A DNA stretch of 64,000 nt from UBA6183 sp964545895 (lineage in GTDB: Bacteria; Bacteroidota; Bacteroidia; UKL13-3). The notes below the pieces were generated by a model. It saw nothing but the letters and a program-made list of their open reading frames with translations, searched no databases and had not been told where the DNA came from. The stretch spans positions 38,005 through 102,004 of the forward strand of contig CAZJHS010000001.1 of assembly GCA_964545895.1 (NCBI GenBank), in the 5' to 3' direction. Position numbers and translations under genes: made by a program. Of this stretch, positions 1-8,415 are shown piece after piece; the first letter of the stretch is position 1; the number at the start of each line of letters is the position of its first letter.

Positions 1-2
1 TA

Positions 3-71
3 CCCGAGAATTGCTGGGTTGCCGATAACAATGTATTGGCCGTGGAAGCAGAGCGAAAAAAATACGAATAG
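3..71 (+). CDS. 3' end of an unidentified gene cut by the window edge
   Basis: Frame 3 stays open from the window edge to a TAG at 69-71 and reads PENCWVADNNVLAVEAERKK followed by YE. Its composition looks like an ordinary soluble protein tail. Frame 1 is also open, to 93, but reads as an unlikely peptide. I do not recognise the family from 22 residues. The strand and frame are an inference from amino-acid composition alone. Confidence 0.35.
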   Translation, partial: PENCWVADNNVLAVEAERKKYE

Positions 72-445
72 CTATTTAGCCTCTGCATACTAAACATTAT
101 TAGCGGTGTTATAAAAAACATCGCCAATTAAACCAATTCGTCAATTAAATTTAAATGGATGCTATTATAGTAAGCAAGGCGCCATTTTTTTCTGTTTACA
201 AAATTTAGCTTCGCAAAGATTTTAACATGCAATACCGTAAGCACACATTTAAACTTAAACCCAAAAGCACAAATATTACATCTGGTGTTATGGCTTTTGT
301 GTGCTTAAGCAACTCAAAGTTTTTGGGCCTAAATTTTTATCCGGCCAATAAAGACTTTCATTCATAACCCGAAACAACAAACAAGCAATCTATTAACCGT
401 TGTTTCGGGATATCATTACAACAACCTTTTTAACAAAAAATAATT
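72..445. other. Non-coding stretch with two inverted repeats
   Basis: No convincing gene lies here. Two inverted repeats stand out. TAAGCACACA (238-247) pairs with TGTGTGCTTA (298-307), and a nested AAAAGC (263-268) pairs with GCTTTT (293-298). Closer to the next gene, an 11-bp perfect inverted repeat pairs CCCGAAACAAC (368-378) with GTTGTTTCGGG (399-409). Neither is followed by a clear T-run on the plus strand. They may be terminators of the upstream gene or leader structures of the downstream one. Confidence 0.4.
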
Positions 446-2008
446 ATGAATTGGCTTTTAAGTGCTAAAACCATTATTGGTATGGTTTTACTTTTCTGTT
501 ATACCATTGCTGCTGATATGCTGGAGAAGCATTTATACAGCGGTATTGTTTTTAGTTTAGTACTTGTACTTTTTACAGTGCTTTACTTGTACAATGTTTT
601 ACAAGCAAAACATTCCATTTTGCGTAATTACCCTATTGTGGGTTATCTGCGTTATTTCTTCGAAAGTTTTAGACCAGAGCTGCGTCAATACTTTTTTGAA
701 AGTGATTTAGATGGCAAACCATTTAATAGAAGACAACGCTCTATTGTTTATCAACGTGCAAAAAATGTGCGTCAAACTGTTCCTTTTGGTATGCAGGTAA
801 ACAGTTTAGATGAGGGTTATGAGTGGCTTGCTCATACCATGTTTCCGGTTCACATTAATAGCAGCGATTTACGTGTAACTGTTGGTGGCAAAAATTGTAC
901 ACAACCATACTCGGCAAGTATTTTAAATATATCTGCTATGAGTTATGGCTCGCTGAGTAAAACTGCCATACAATCACTTAACGAAGGTGCTAAGTTAGGT
1001 AAGTTTGCACACAACACAGGTGAGGGCGGAATCAGCTCTTACCACTTAGCAGGTGGTGGCGATTTAATTTGGCAAATTGGCACAGGATATTTTGGTTGCC
1101 GCAACCAAGATGGAACTTTTAGTGGTGCATTGTTTAAAGAACAAGTTGCGCATCCTCACATTAAAATGGTTGAAATAAAACTATCGCAAGGTGCCAAACC
1201 TGGCCATGGTGGTATTTTACCTGCAGCCAAAAACACCCCCGAAATTGCGGCTATTCGTAAGGTACAACCCCATACCACAGTTGCTTCGCCTCCGGGCCAT
1301 AGCGCATTTAGCAACATGTTTGGACTTACCTTATTTATTAAACAATTACGCGAGTTAAGCCAAGCAAAACCTATTGGTATAAAACTTTGTGTGGGAAACA
1401 AAGCCGAGTTTATTGAAATGGCTGAAACCATGAAAGCCGAACAAATATTCCCCGACTTTATTACCATTGATGGGGCCGAAGGCGGAACAGGTGCTGCACC
1501 TTTAGAGTTCTCGGATAGTTTGGGTATGCCCTTGTATGATGCGCTTTCGTTTGTACATGATACTTTACAAAAATTGGGTATACGCAATGAGGTGAAAATA
1601 TTTGCTGCCGGAAAAATTATTACCGGAGTAGATATTATTAAGGCTTTGGCATTGGGAGCAAACGCATGTTACAGTGCACGTGGTATGATGTTTTCTTTAG
1701 GTTGCATACAAGCGTTAAAATGCGATTCGGGTAAATGCCCAGTAGGTATTGCCACACAAGAAAAACAATTGTATCAGGGAGTTGATATTACCGATAAGCG
1801 TGTGCGTGTAAAAAACTTCCACAACAACACTTTAAAATCTACCGTTGAAGTAATGGAAGCCTGCGGTTTTGCTAATGTTAGCGATATCAAACCAGAAAAA
1901 ATATTTAGAAGAATTGGCGATGGACATGTTGCTACATTTAAAGAAATTTATTTTGATAAAAATGGGCCTTTACAAACCAAATTTAAACACGTATCAACCC
2001 TTAACTAA
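446..2008 (+). CDS. FMN-binding glutamate synthase-like protein, membrane-anchored
   Basis: 520 residues. Two hydrophobic segments (about residues 5-25 and 30-50) are followed by a TIM-barrel domain homologous to the FMN/glutamate-synthase domain of GltB. The core has SAMSYGSLS near residue 165, a Gly-rich GEGGISSYH stretch and DGAEGGTGAAP near residue 343. Cys420, Cys426 and Cys431 reproduce the C-x5-C-x4-C spacing that binds the 3Fe-4S cluster in glutamate synthase. The amidotransferase and GXGXG domains of full GltB are absent, so it cannot be assumed to make glutamate; the family is an FMN oxidoreductase of unknown substrate. It starts at ATG 446 and is followed after 8 bp by the Rnk-like gene, so the two are probably cotranscribed. 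Confidence 0.85.
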   Translation: MNWLLSAKTIIGMVLLFCYTIAADMLEKHLYSGIVFSLVLVLFTVLYLYNVLQAKHSILRNYPIVGYLRYFFESFRPELRQYFFESDLDGKPFNRRQRSIVYQRAKNVRQTVPFGMQVNSLDEGYEWLAHTMFPVHINSSDLRVTVGGKNCTQPYSASILNISAMSYGSLSKTAIQSLNEGAKLGKFAHNTGEGGISSYHLAGGGDLIWQIGTGYFGCRNQDGTFSGALFKEQVAHPHIKMVEIKLSQGAKPGHGGILPAAKNTPEIAAIRKVQPHTTVASPPGHSAFSNMFGLTLFIKQLRELSQAKPIGIKLCVGNKAEFIEMAETMKAEQIFPDFITIDGAEGGTGAAPLEFSDSLGMPLYDALSFVHDTLQKLGIRNEVKIFAAGKIITGVDIIKALALGANACYSARGMMFSLGCIQALKCDSGKCPVGIATQEKQLYQGVDITDKRVRVKNFHNNTLKSTVEVMEACGFANVSDIKPEKIFRRIGDGHVATFKEIYFDKNGPLQTKFKHVSTLN

Positions 2009-2016
2009 TATTTAAG

Positions 2017-2418
2017 ATGATGACTTTAAACGAGAAAGATTACAACCGCTTAATAGCGGCTATTAAACAACTTCGCCTGAGTGCATTTGGCAATGCCAAC
2101 ATTAAAAATTTGGCTGAAAGTTTAAAAGAGGCAAAAGTTATTCCTTCGGCTAAAACACCTGAAGATTTAATTACCATGAACTCGAAAGTTTTGTTGAAAC
2201 GCATGGATAACAACCAAGTTGTTGAAGTATCTGTGGTTTACCATGATGATGCCGACATAAAATCAAAAAAGGTTTCTGTTTTTGCACCTATGGGCATGGC
2301 CATACTAGGCAAACGCGAGCAACAAATAATAAATTGCCACTTACCCAACGGATATATTTCTTACATGGTAAGTAAATTAATTTATCAACCCGAAGCTGCT
2401 GGTGATTTGAACTTGTAA
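2017..2418 (+). CDS. Rnk/GreA-GreB C-terminal domain protein
   Basis: 133 residues, the length of E. coli Rnk (about 136). Residues 45-133 form the FKBP-like C-terminal domain of the Gre family. Recognisable pieces are VTMNS-like ITMNSKVLLKR, VSVFAPMGMAILG and the terminal YQPEAAGD, which is diagnostic for this family. The N-terminal helical part is too short for the long coiled coil of GreA, so it should bind RNA polymerase as an Rnk-type modulator and not cleave backtracked transcripts as GreA does. ATG at 2017 or 2020 are both possible. It is the second gene of a probable two-gene operon and is closed by the strong hairpin at 2439-2478. Confidence 0.8.
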   Translation: MMTLNEKDYNRLIAAIKQLRLSAFGNANIKNLAESLKEAKVIPSAKTPEDLITMNSKVLLKRMDNNQVVEVSVVYHDDADIKSKKVSVFAPMGMAILGKREQQIINCHLPNGYISYMVSKLIYQPEAAGDLNL

Positions 2419-2438
2419 ACGTAAAGTGGATTTGTAAT

Positions 2439-2478
2439 AAAACAGGCAGCTTCTATAGTAATAGAAGCAGCCTGTTTT
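2439..2478. terminator. Bidirectional terminator between convergent genes
   Basis: Stem AAAACAGGC (2439-2447) pairs with GCCTGTTTT (2470-2478). An inner stem GCTTCTAT (2449-2456) pairs with ATAGAAGC (2461-2468), with one unpaired A on each side and a four-base loop. A/T flanks on both sides suit termination of the plus-strand Rnk-like gene and the minus-strand methyltransferase. Confidence 0.85.
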
Positions 2479-2490
2479 ATTTAGCTATTT

Positions 2491-3285
2491 TTACCAAACA
2501 CGTAGTTTAAAATGTTCTTCAACCTGTGCTGTTCTGAAATATACTAAGCCAATGTAAAATAAATCAACCGTTACATTTACTTGCGGATGTGCTTTAATTT
2601 CTTGCCAAGCTCTGGTCATACCTTCACTCCAATAAATATCATCAAAAACAATAACTGATTGCTCGGTTACTTTGGGTAATAGCTGATTAAAATAATCCAT
2701 CGTTGCTTCGTAGGTATGATTGCCATCTATAAAAGCAAAATCAACCAAAGGCATTTGCTGCAATAACTTTGGCAATACGTTATTAAAGTTGCCTACGTGT
2801 AATTGCACTTTATTACTTATTGCGGCTTGCTCAATATGTTGTTGGGCAATGGTTGCAATTTCGGGAGCACCTTCTATGCTGTAAAGTACACCATCATTTG
2901 GTAATGCCTTTGCTAAGTACATGGTTGTAAAACCCAATGAAGTACCAAGCTCCAAACAATTTTTGTACGAATACTTTTTTATAATTTGATGCAAGATGTA
3001 AGCCAATCGAGTAGGCTTTGCATGGGTTTTGGCAAAGTAGCTTACGGGTTTTGTGCGTTGCTTTTGTTTTGCTCCTAAAGCCCCAAAATCTAGTTGGGTT
3101 ATTGGGGTATTGTTGCGTAAGGCAGCTTGCTTTATATTTTCAATTGGAGCAAGCTCGGCATTGTATTTTTTACGAGCTATGCATGAGTTGTATAACTCGA
3201 ATACAAAAGGAGAGTGCAACACATCAATACGTGTTGCACTCCAATAATGTTTTATAAAATGTGAAACAAAATGCCAATTAATCAT
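2491..3285 (-). CDS. Class I SAM-dependent methyltransferase (O-methyltransferase-like)
   Basis: 264 residues from ATG 3285; the codon before it is TTG. A Rossmann methyltransferase core spans roughly residues 90-240. Motif I CLELGTSLGFTTMYLAKAL binds SAM, the acidic YSIEGAP ends strand beta 2, and VDFAFIDGNHTYEATMDYF followed by VIVFDDIYWSEGM is typical of the Methyltransf_24 group that includes catechol O-methyltransferase-like enzymes. The substrate cannot be read from sequence. An N-terminal extension of about 85 residues precedes the core. It starts 3 bp after the DUF349 gene's stop and probably shares its transcript. Confidence 0.75.
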   Translation of the reverse strand: MINWHFVSHFIKHYWSATRIDVLHSPFVFELYNSCIARKKYNAELAPIENIKQAALRNNTPITQLDFGALGAKQKQRTKPVSYFAKTHAKPTRLAYILHQIIKKYSYKNCLELGTSLGFTTMYLAKALPNDGVLYSIEGAPEIATIAQQHIEQAAISNKVQLHVGNFNNVLPKLLQQMPLVDFAFIDGNHTYEATMDYFNQLLPKVTEQSVIVFDDIYWSEGMTRAWQEIKAHPQVNVTVDLFYIGLVYFRTAQVEEHFKLRVW

Positions 3286-3288
3286 CAA

Positions 3289-5211
3289 CTATTGTTCGTT
3301 GTTTTTTGGCGCTTGTTTTAAGAAGTCACGAATCGTTTTCAACTTTTCTTCCATTTGTTGAATTTGACGTTGCGCACCTTTTATCTTGTCGGTAATTTGA
3401 ACCACCATTGGATTATCGCTGCTGGCTTTCGCAAAGAAACCTAAGTTGTTTTCCCAAGTATCAATATCATTACGCAAACCACGAATTTTATCTAATACAA
3501 ATTTCTCTTCGCGTTTAATTTTTTGCGCACCATTAGGGCCGTTTACTAAAGCTTCTAAGTGTCCTTTTTCTTTCATATCACGCAACTCTTGATTTGCCTG
3601 ACGGAATTTATTAAACACTTTATCGTTTAAGTCTTGGTATTGCTTATTGATTTTTTCTTTCTCGCCCATTGGAACAAAACCTGTATTGTTCCATGCATCT
3701 TGCACGGCCTTTAAATCGGCTAAAATATTTGCACCTTCTTCGCGAGCAAGCAACTCTTCAAGTTTAGCTACCAATTGTTTTTTGGTTTCTAAGTTTTGCT
3801 TTTGCTCATCAATTTGTGAAGAGTAATGAACAGCCTTTTTCTCAAAAAACGAATCGCAAGCTGTACGGAAACGTTTCCAAATAGCATCAGAAATTTTCTC
3901 GGCCACCGGACCAACTTTTTTCCACTCATCTTGCAAACGCTTTAACTCGGCAGTTTGCTTATTCCAATCAATAGGCATTGTAGCAATGGCTTCAGCCTTT
4001 TCGCACAAATCAGTTTTTAACTTAAGGTTAGCATCACGCTCTGATTGAAGCGCTTTAAAAAACACATTTTTATTGGTAAAAAACTGGTTGCGGGCACTTC
4101 TAAACTCATTCCAAATTTCATCGCTAACCTTTAAAGGTACTTGGCCAATTTTACGCCAATCTTCCATTAACTGATTAACCACGGTGGTATTTTCCATCCA
4201 CTCTTTTATACGTGTGCTATTAAAGTTAGCAAACTGTAAGGCTTTAGCCAATAGTTCTTTTTTAGCGGCTAAATTATCTTCGCGTTTAGCTTCTCTGTCG
4301 GCCTGTAAGGCCTTAATCATTTCAAATATTTTATCGCACTCTGCTTTAAATCTGCTCCAAATATCTTCGTTACTCTCTTGCGGAACAGGACCAATAGTGC
4401 GCCACTCTTCTTGGAATTTTTTCAACATAATAAGTGCTTTATTAATGTTGGTTTCCAAAGCAAGTTCTGTAACACGTTTGGTTAAATCTATTTTCTGATC
4501 TAAGTTTTTTCTACGGTCAAGTTCCTTCAATTCGTTATTAATTGACAAACGATCGTAGTATTTATCAAGCAATACGCGGTAGCTTTCCCACAAACGTTCT
4601 ACGTGTTCCTTCGGAACAGTTTTAATTTGTTTCCACTCGCTTTGCAAATCCTTTAAGCGTTTAAAGCTTTCGGGCGTTTCTTCTTCATCTAACAACAGTT
4701 GAATTTCCTTCAACAAGTTTTCTTTTTTAGCCAAGTTGCCTTTGCGTTCGGCTTCTTGCTTGGCCACTACAGCAGCACGTTTATCTTTAAGCTCTTTGTA
4801 AGCATGATAAAAAGCTTCGCGTGTGCCATCTGTTTTGTAGCTAAAATCATCCTTGTTTCCTCCAGCCTCAATAAACTCGTGAAGTGCATGTGCACGTTCA
4901 TCGGCTAGCAGTTGTTCAAAAATGGGTTTAATTACTTTAAAAATTTGAGATGCCTCGTTTAAGTCTTTCTCTTTTACAATGGTTTCTGCCAATGCCACTA
5001 ACTCACTCTTGTTAAGTTGGGCATAATTTTGCTCTTCGGCTTGCAATGCCGCAGCCGCTTCTAGTTCGTTATCGCCATGTGTAACATCTGCTGTGTCTAC
5101 GTTTTCAGCAGCCAATGCATTCATTTCCGCCTCAGTTGGCTGTACTGCAGGCGTGGTCGGGGTAGTTTCAACCAAGTTGGTTGTTTCGTTTGTGTTTAGT
5201 TCTTCTGTCAT
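3289..5211 (-). CDS. DUF349 repeat protein
   Basis: 640 residues from ATG 5211; an upstream in-frame TTG at 5235 is a weaker choice. An acidic, low-complexity N terminus (about 75 residues rich in E, T and A) leads into at least five tandem DUF349 repeats. Each is centred on the pattern W-x-x-[IV/T]-G-x-V-P followed by an aromatic-rich helix (WKQIKTVPKEHVERLWESY, WRTIGPVPQESNEDIWSRF, WRKIGQVPLKVSDEIWNEF, WKKVGPVAEKISDAIWKRF, WNNTGFVPMGEKEKINKQY). The rest is predicted long helix or coiled coil. The family is widespread in Bacteroidota, cytoplasmic and of unknown function. Confidence 0.85.
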   Translation of the reverse strand: MTEELNTNETTNLVETTPTTPAVQPTEAEMNALAAENVDTADVTHGDNELEAAAALQAEEQNYAQLNKSELVALAETIVKEKDLNEASQIFKVIKPIFEQLLADERAHALHEFIEAGGNKDDFSYKTDGTREAFYHAYKELKDKRAAVVAKQEAERKGNLAKKENLLKEIQLLLDEEETPESFKRLKDLQSEWKQIKTVPKEHVERLWESYRVLLDKYYDRLSINNELKELDRRKNLDQKIDLTKRVTELALETNINKALIMLKKFQEEWRTIGPVPQESNEDIWSRFKAECDKIFEMIKALQADREAKREDNLAAKKELLAKALQFANFNSTRIKEWMENTTVVNQLMEDWRKIGQVPLKVSDEIWNEFRSARNQFFTNKNVFFKALQSERDANLKLKTDLCEKAEAIATMPIDWNKQTAELKRLQDEWKKVGPVAEKISDAIWKRFRTACDSFFEKKAVHYSSQIDEQKQNLETKKQLVAKLEELLAREEGANILADLKAVQDAWNNTGFVPMGEKEKINKQYQDLNDKVFNKFRQANQELRDMKEKGHLEALVNGPNGAQKIKREEKFVLDKIRGLRNDIDTWENNLGFFAKASSDNPMVVQITDKIKGAQRQIQQMEEKLKTIRDFLKQAPKNNEQ

Positions 5212-5355
5212 GTCCTTAGTTTTAAGGGAAGCCAAAGGTAAAATTTTTTGTTAAAAAAGCGCTGTATTTTACATCAATAGCAGCACATAATAAAGCCTTG
5301 TTTACCAAGTATTTCAGAATATATGTTGTAATTTTTGATGACGTATTAAATGCAA

Positions 5356-5384
5356 AAAGGCTCCGAATTAAATTCGGAGCCTTT
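5356..5384 (-). terminator. Terminator downstream of tRNA-Leu
   Basis: GGCTCCGAATT (5359-5369) and AATTCGGAGCC (5371-5381) form a near-perfect inverted repeat, extended by AAA/TTT on the outside. On the minus strand it follows the tRNA by a few bases and ends in TTTTTG, so it should end the tRNA transcript. It also separates the tRNA from the DUF349 gene. Confidence 0.8.
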
Positions 5385-5390
5385 AAAAAG

Positions 5391-5470
5391 TACCCAGAGC
5401 CGGAATCGAACCGGCATGATTTCTCGCTAGTGTTTGAGACTAGTGCGTCTACCAGTTCCGCCATCTGGGC
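5391..5470 (-). tRNA. tRNA-Leu (anticodon CAA)
   Basis: The minus strand folds as a class II tRNA. The acceptor stem GCCCAGA (5470-5464) pairs with TCTGGGT (5398-5392), with a G-U first pair and discriminator A at 5391. The anticodon stem CTAGT/ACTAG encloses the loop CTCAAAC, giving anticodon CAA, which reads UUG. A long variable arm follows, and the T arm has the GGTTCGATTCC signature. The 3' CCA is not encoded, so it must be added enzymatically. Confidence 0.95.
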
Positions 5471-5611
5471 ATTTTAGTAACAGTCTGTTACTATAGCGGG
5501 GTGCAAATATAATCAAACTTTGTTTTGTGCAAAAAGTTTTAGCTATCAATTTATAAATCCCTAATTTTCAAGCCCAATTAATCCTTTTATCGGGCATCAA
5601 TCCGAATAAAT

Positions 5612-5642
5612 TTTAGCTACCCAATTTATTAAAGTATACTTG
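5612..5642 (+). promoter_or_regulatory. Candidate promoter for the radical SAM gene
   Basis: TTTA (5612-5615), a 19-bp spacer and TATACTTG (5635-5642) match the Bacteroidota pattern TTTG-N19-21-TAnnTTTG with two mismatches. The -7 element ends only 10 bp before the ATG at 5653, so the 5' leader would be very short. Confidence 0.45.
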
Positions 5643-5652
5643 TTAGCTCTAT

Positions 5653-6675
5653 ATGAATAGAAATTTAACAGACGGCATCAACCTAATATCAAAGCTAAAC
5701 AACAAACGAATTTGGAATTACACCAAATTATTGGCTTCGTATTTTATGGCTAAGGTTACTAAAAAAGCTTGGATTGTGGCTGCGCCTGTTTCGTTAGAGA
5801 TTGAACCAACTACCAGTTGTAATTTACGTTGCCCACAATGCCCAAGTGGTTTGCGCGAGTTTACCCGAAACACAGGCATGTTAGATTTAACTTTGTATAA
5901 AAAGATAATTGACGAAGTGCATGAGGAGTTGGTATGGCTCATATTATATTTTCAGGGTGAGCCTTTTTTAAACACGCAATTTTTAGATTTTGTACGCTAC
6001 GCTGCCAGTAAAAATATTTACACAGTAACTAGTAGCAATGCTCATTATTTTACCGATGAGGTGGCTAAAGCCACCATTGAGAGCGGGCTTGATAGGTTAA
6101 TTATTTCTATTGATGGTACCACGCAAGAAACATACAGCAAGTACCGTATTGGTGGTAATTTAGAAAAAGTAATTGCAGGTACTGAGCGATTAATTTATTG
6201 GAAAAAGAAACTGAACAGTAAAACACCTCATATTATTTGGCAGTTTATTGCATTTAATCATAACGAGCACCAATTGCCCGAGATAAAAAAGCTTGCTAAA
6301 AAAATTGGGGTTGATGAATTGGGGATTAAAACGGCTCAAATTTATGATTACCAAAACAGCGAAAATTTTATTCCTAAAAACGAAGATTTAAGTAGGTATA
6401 AAAAAATGGCCGATGGTACCTATCAAATAAAAAACAAATTACTTGACCATTGTTGGCGAATGTGGCGAGGCAGTGTAATTACTTGGGATGGCTTGGTGGT
6501 GCCTTGTTGTTTTGATAAAGATGCAAAGCACCAATTTGGCGATGTTAGTATTGATGGATTTACCAAGGTGTGGCACAATCCTGCGTATCAAAATTTTAGA
6601 AAAGCTATTTTAAAAAGCCGAAAAGAAATTGATATCTGTAACAATTGTACAGAAGGTACTAAAGTTTGGGACTAA
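5653..6675 (+). CDS. Radical SAM/SPASM domain protein
   Basis: 340 residues. Cys56, Cys60 and Cys63 (CNLRCPQC) form the CxxxCxxC site that holds the SAM-cleaving 4Fe-4S cluster, followed by a partial TIM barrel (FQGEPFLN, ISIDGTTQETYSKYR). The C terminus has a SPASM-type cysteine set: HCW near residue 272, VPCCFDK near residue 287 and ICNNC near residue 332, which would bind one or two auxiliary clusters. SPASM enzymes often modify peptides or mature enzymes, but no precursor peptide is visible beside this gene, so the substrate is unknown. It is a single-gene unit between tRNA-Leu and dnaA, convergent with dnaA. Confidence 0.85.
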   Translation: MNRNLTDGINLISKLNNKRIWNYTKLLASYFMAKVTKKAWIVAAPVSLEIEPTTSCNLRCPQCPSGLREFTRNTGMLDLTLYKKIIDEVHEELVWLILYFQGEPFLNTQFLDFVRYAASKNIYTVTSSNAHYFTDEVAKATIESGLDRLIISIDGTTQETYSKYRIGGNLEKVIAGTERLIYWKKKLNSKTPHIIWQFIAFNHNEHQLPEIKKLAKKIGVDELGIKTAQIYDYQNSENFIPKNEDLSRYKKMADGTYQIKNKLLDHCWRMWRGSVITWDGLVVPCCFDKDAKHQFGDVSIDGFTKVWHNPAYQNFRKAILKSRKEIDICNNCTEGTKVWD

Positions 6676-6692
6676 ATTATAAATAAACAAAA

Positions 6693-6718
6693 TGGCCCCG
6701 GCTATTACACCGAGGCCA
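6693..6718 (-). terminator. Terminator of dnaA
   Basis: TGGCCCCGG (6693-6701) and CCGAGGCCA (6710-6718) form a 9-bp stem with one mismatch and an eight-base loop. On the minus strand it is followed by TTTTGTTTATTT, so it most likely ends the dnaA transcript and may act on the convergent radical SAM gene too. Confidence 0.6.
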
Positions 6719-6749
6719 CTTGCAAAAAGTTGTATTAAATAAAGCCTAA

Positions 6750-8186
6750 CTACACTAGGTTTATTTTTATGCGTTTGCCTATTTCTTCAATATCAGATTT
6801 AAACTTCTTATCTGTTTCAATTAAATCGTTAACTGTTTGGCAAGCATGAATTACAGTTGAGTGATCGCGACCACCAAAGTGCATACCAATTGTTTTAAGC
6901 GAAGCTTTGGTTAAGTCTTTAGCATAAAACATTGAGATTTGACGTGCTTGAACGATTTCGCGCTTACGTGTTTTTGATTTAACCAAATCAACAGGAATGC
7001 TGAAGTAATCGCACACCAATTTTTGAATAAACTCGATAGAAATTTCGCGTGAAGAATTTTTAACAAAGTTTTTCAAGATTTGCTTAGCCAACTCCAAGGT
7101 AACTTCTTTACGGTTTAACGAAGCTTGTGCTAATAAAGAAACCAATGCACCGCGTAATTCGCGAATATTATTATTGATGTTATGGGCTACATACTCAACC
7201 ACATCGCGGCTAAGTGTAATACCATCATTATACATCATATGTTCCAAAATTGCCAAGCGAGTTTCAAAATCAGGTTGTTGCAAATCGCACGATAAGCCCC
7301 ATTTGAAACGAGATAACAAGCGCTCGTCCATGCCTTTTAAATCTTTAGGTGCACGGTCGCTGGTTAATATAATTTGCTTGCCTTGTTGGTGCAAGTGATT
7401 AAAAATAGTAAAGAAGATTTCTTGCGTTTTTTGCTTGTTCTCTAAAAACTGAACATCATCTACTATTAATACATCAACATTCTGGTAAAAGTTAGAAAAG
7501 TCTTGGCTGCTATTATTACGAACCGACTCTACATATTGATTAGTGAATTTTTCTACTGGTACATACAATACAACTTTGTTTTTGCTGTTTTGCTTAATCA
7601 TGTTACCAATAGCTTGTACCAAGTGGGTTTTACCCAAACCTGTTTCACTAAAAATCATTAAAGGATTAAATGATGTACCACCGGGCTTATTAGCCACAGC
7701 AAAACCAGCCGAACGAGCTAATCTATTGCAGTCGCCTTCAATAAAGGTGTCAAAATTTTGATTAACATTTAAGTTACTATCAATATTTACCTTTTTAAGT
7801 CCGGGTATAATAAACGGATTTTTGATATTGCTGCTTAAGTTAAGCGGCATACCCATGTTTTGATTATCCGATTTATGATTGTTGCTACCCGGTAGGTTAA
7901 CTACATATGGGTTAGCATTATTGCTGCTATTTTCAACAATAATATTGTATTCCAATCTGGAACCTGGACCTAATTCTTGCTTGAGGGTTTTCTTTAATAA
8001 AGTAACATAGTGTTCTTCTAACCATTCATAGAAAAACTGACTCGGAACTTGTATCGTTAAAATTTTATTATCTAGCTTAACCGGTTTAATCGGTTCAAAC
8101 CAAGTTTTAAAACTTTGTGGGGATACATTGTCCTGAATTAGCTTCAAACAGTTATTCCAAACACTCTCGGCAGTTTTTTCAATCAT
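6750..8186 (-). CDS. dnaA: Chromosomal replication initiator protein DnaA
   Basis: 478 residues. The N-terminal domain (1-80, WxxC...SPQSFKTWFEP) binds DnaB and other DnaA molecules. A polar Asn-rich linker (85-135) leads to the AAA+ ATPase, with Walker A around Gly183-Lys186-Thr187, Walker B VDVLIVDD (237-244) and the arginine-finger segment LLSRF (about 291-295). The C-terminal DNA-binding domain has the DnaA signature GRDHSTV (439-445). In the Walker A loop the first, normally Gly, position is Ser180 (SETGLGKT). The gene is monocistronic and ends in the hairpin at 6693-6718. The upstream spacer contains DnaA-box-like words, possibly for autoregulation or for oriC. Confidence 0.97.
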   Translation of the reverse strand: MIEKTAESVWNNCLKLIQDNVSPQSFKTWFEPIKPVKLDNKILTIQVPSQFFYEWLEEHYVTLLKKTLKQELGPGSRLEYNIIVENSSNNANPYVVNLPGSNNHKSDNQNMGMPLNLSSNIKNPFIIPGLKKVNIDSNLNVNQNFDTFIEGDCNRLARSAGFAVANKPGGTSFNPLMIFSETGLGKTHLVQAIGNMIKQNSKNKVVLYVPVEKFTNQYVESVRNNSSQDFSNFYQNVDVLIVDDVQFLENKQKTQEIFFTIFNHLHQQGKQIILTSDRAPKDLKGMDERLLSRFKWGLSCDLQQPDFETRLAILEHMMYNDGITLSRDVVEYVAHNINNNIRELRGALVSLLAQASLNRKEVTLELAKQILKNFVKNSSREISIEFIQKLVCDYFSIPVDLVKSKTRKREIVQARQISMFYAKDLTKASLKTIGMHFGGRDHSTVIHACQTVNDLIETDKKFKSDIEEIGKRIKINLV

Positions 8187-8415
8187 ATTTAATACTCTTT
8201 TCGTTTGTGAAATTGAAGTATTTATTGTGAATAAAAAAATTTTTTTTGAGCAATTTTTTGTTTGGAAATATCACATTAAACGTAACTGTTTGTTATTGTT
8301 GTTTCTTGGGGTGAATTATAAATTTTTAATGCGACAAAAAAGTTTAAAATAACTGTTTATAACCACCCATTTTTTGTGAACAAGTTGTAGTTGTTGGTAC
8401 AATTATCAACGTTTA
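8187..8415. promoter_or_regulatory. dnaA upstream region with DnaA-box-like sites
   Basis: This AT-rich spacer contains TTATTCACA on the minus strand (8226-8234; one mismatch to TTATCCACA), TTGTTCACA on the minus strand (8385-8393; two mismatches) and TTATCAACG on the plus strand (8403-8411; two mismatches), plus an A/T-only run near 8230-8250. This is consistent with DnaA autoregulation and possibly with an origin. The boxes are few and imperfect, so origin function is unproven. Confidence 0.3.

Noticed and set aside
5222..5464. Minus-strand open frame over tRNA-Leu
   Set aside because: Its first part (MAELVDALVSNTSEKSCRFD) is the classic mistranslation of a tRNA-Leu gene.
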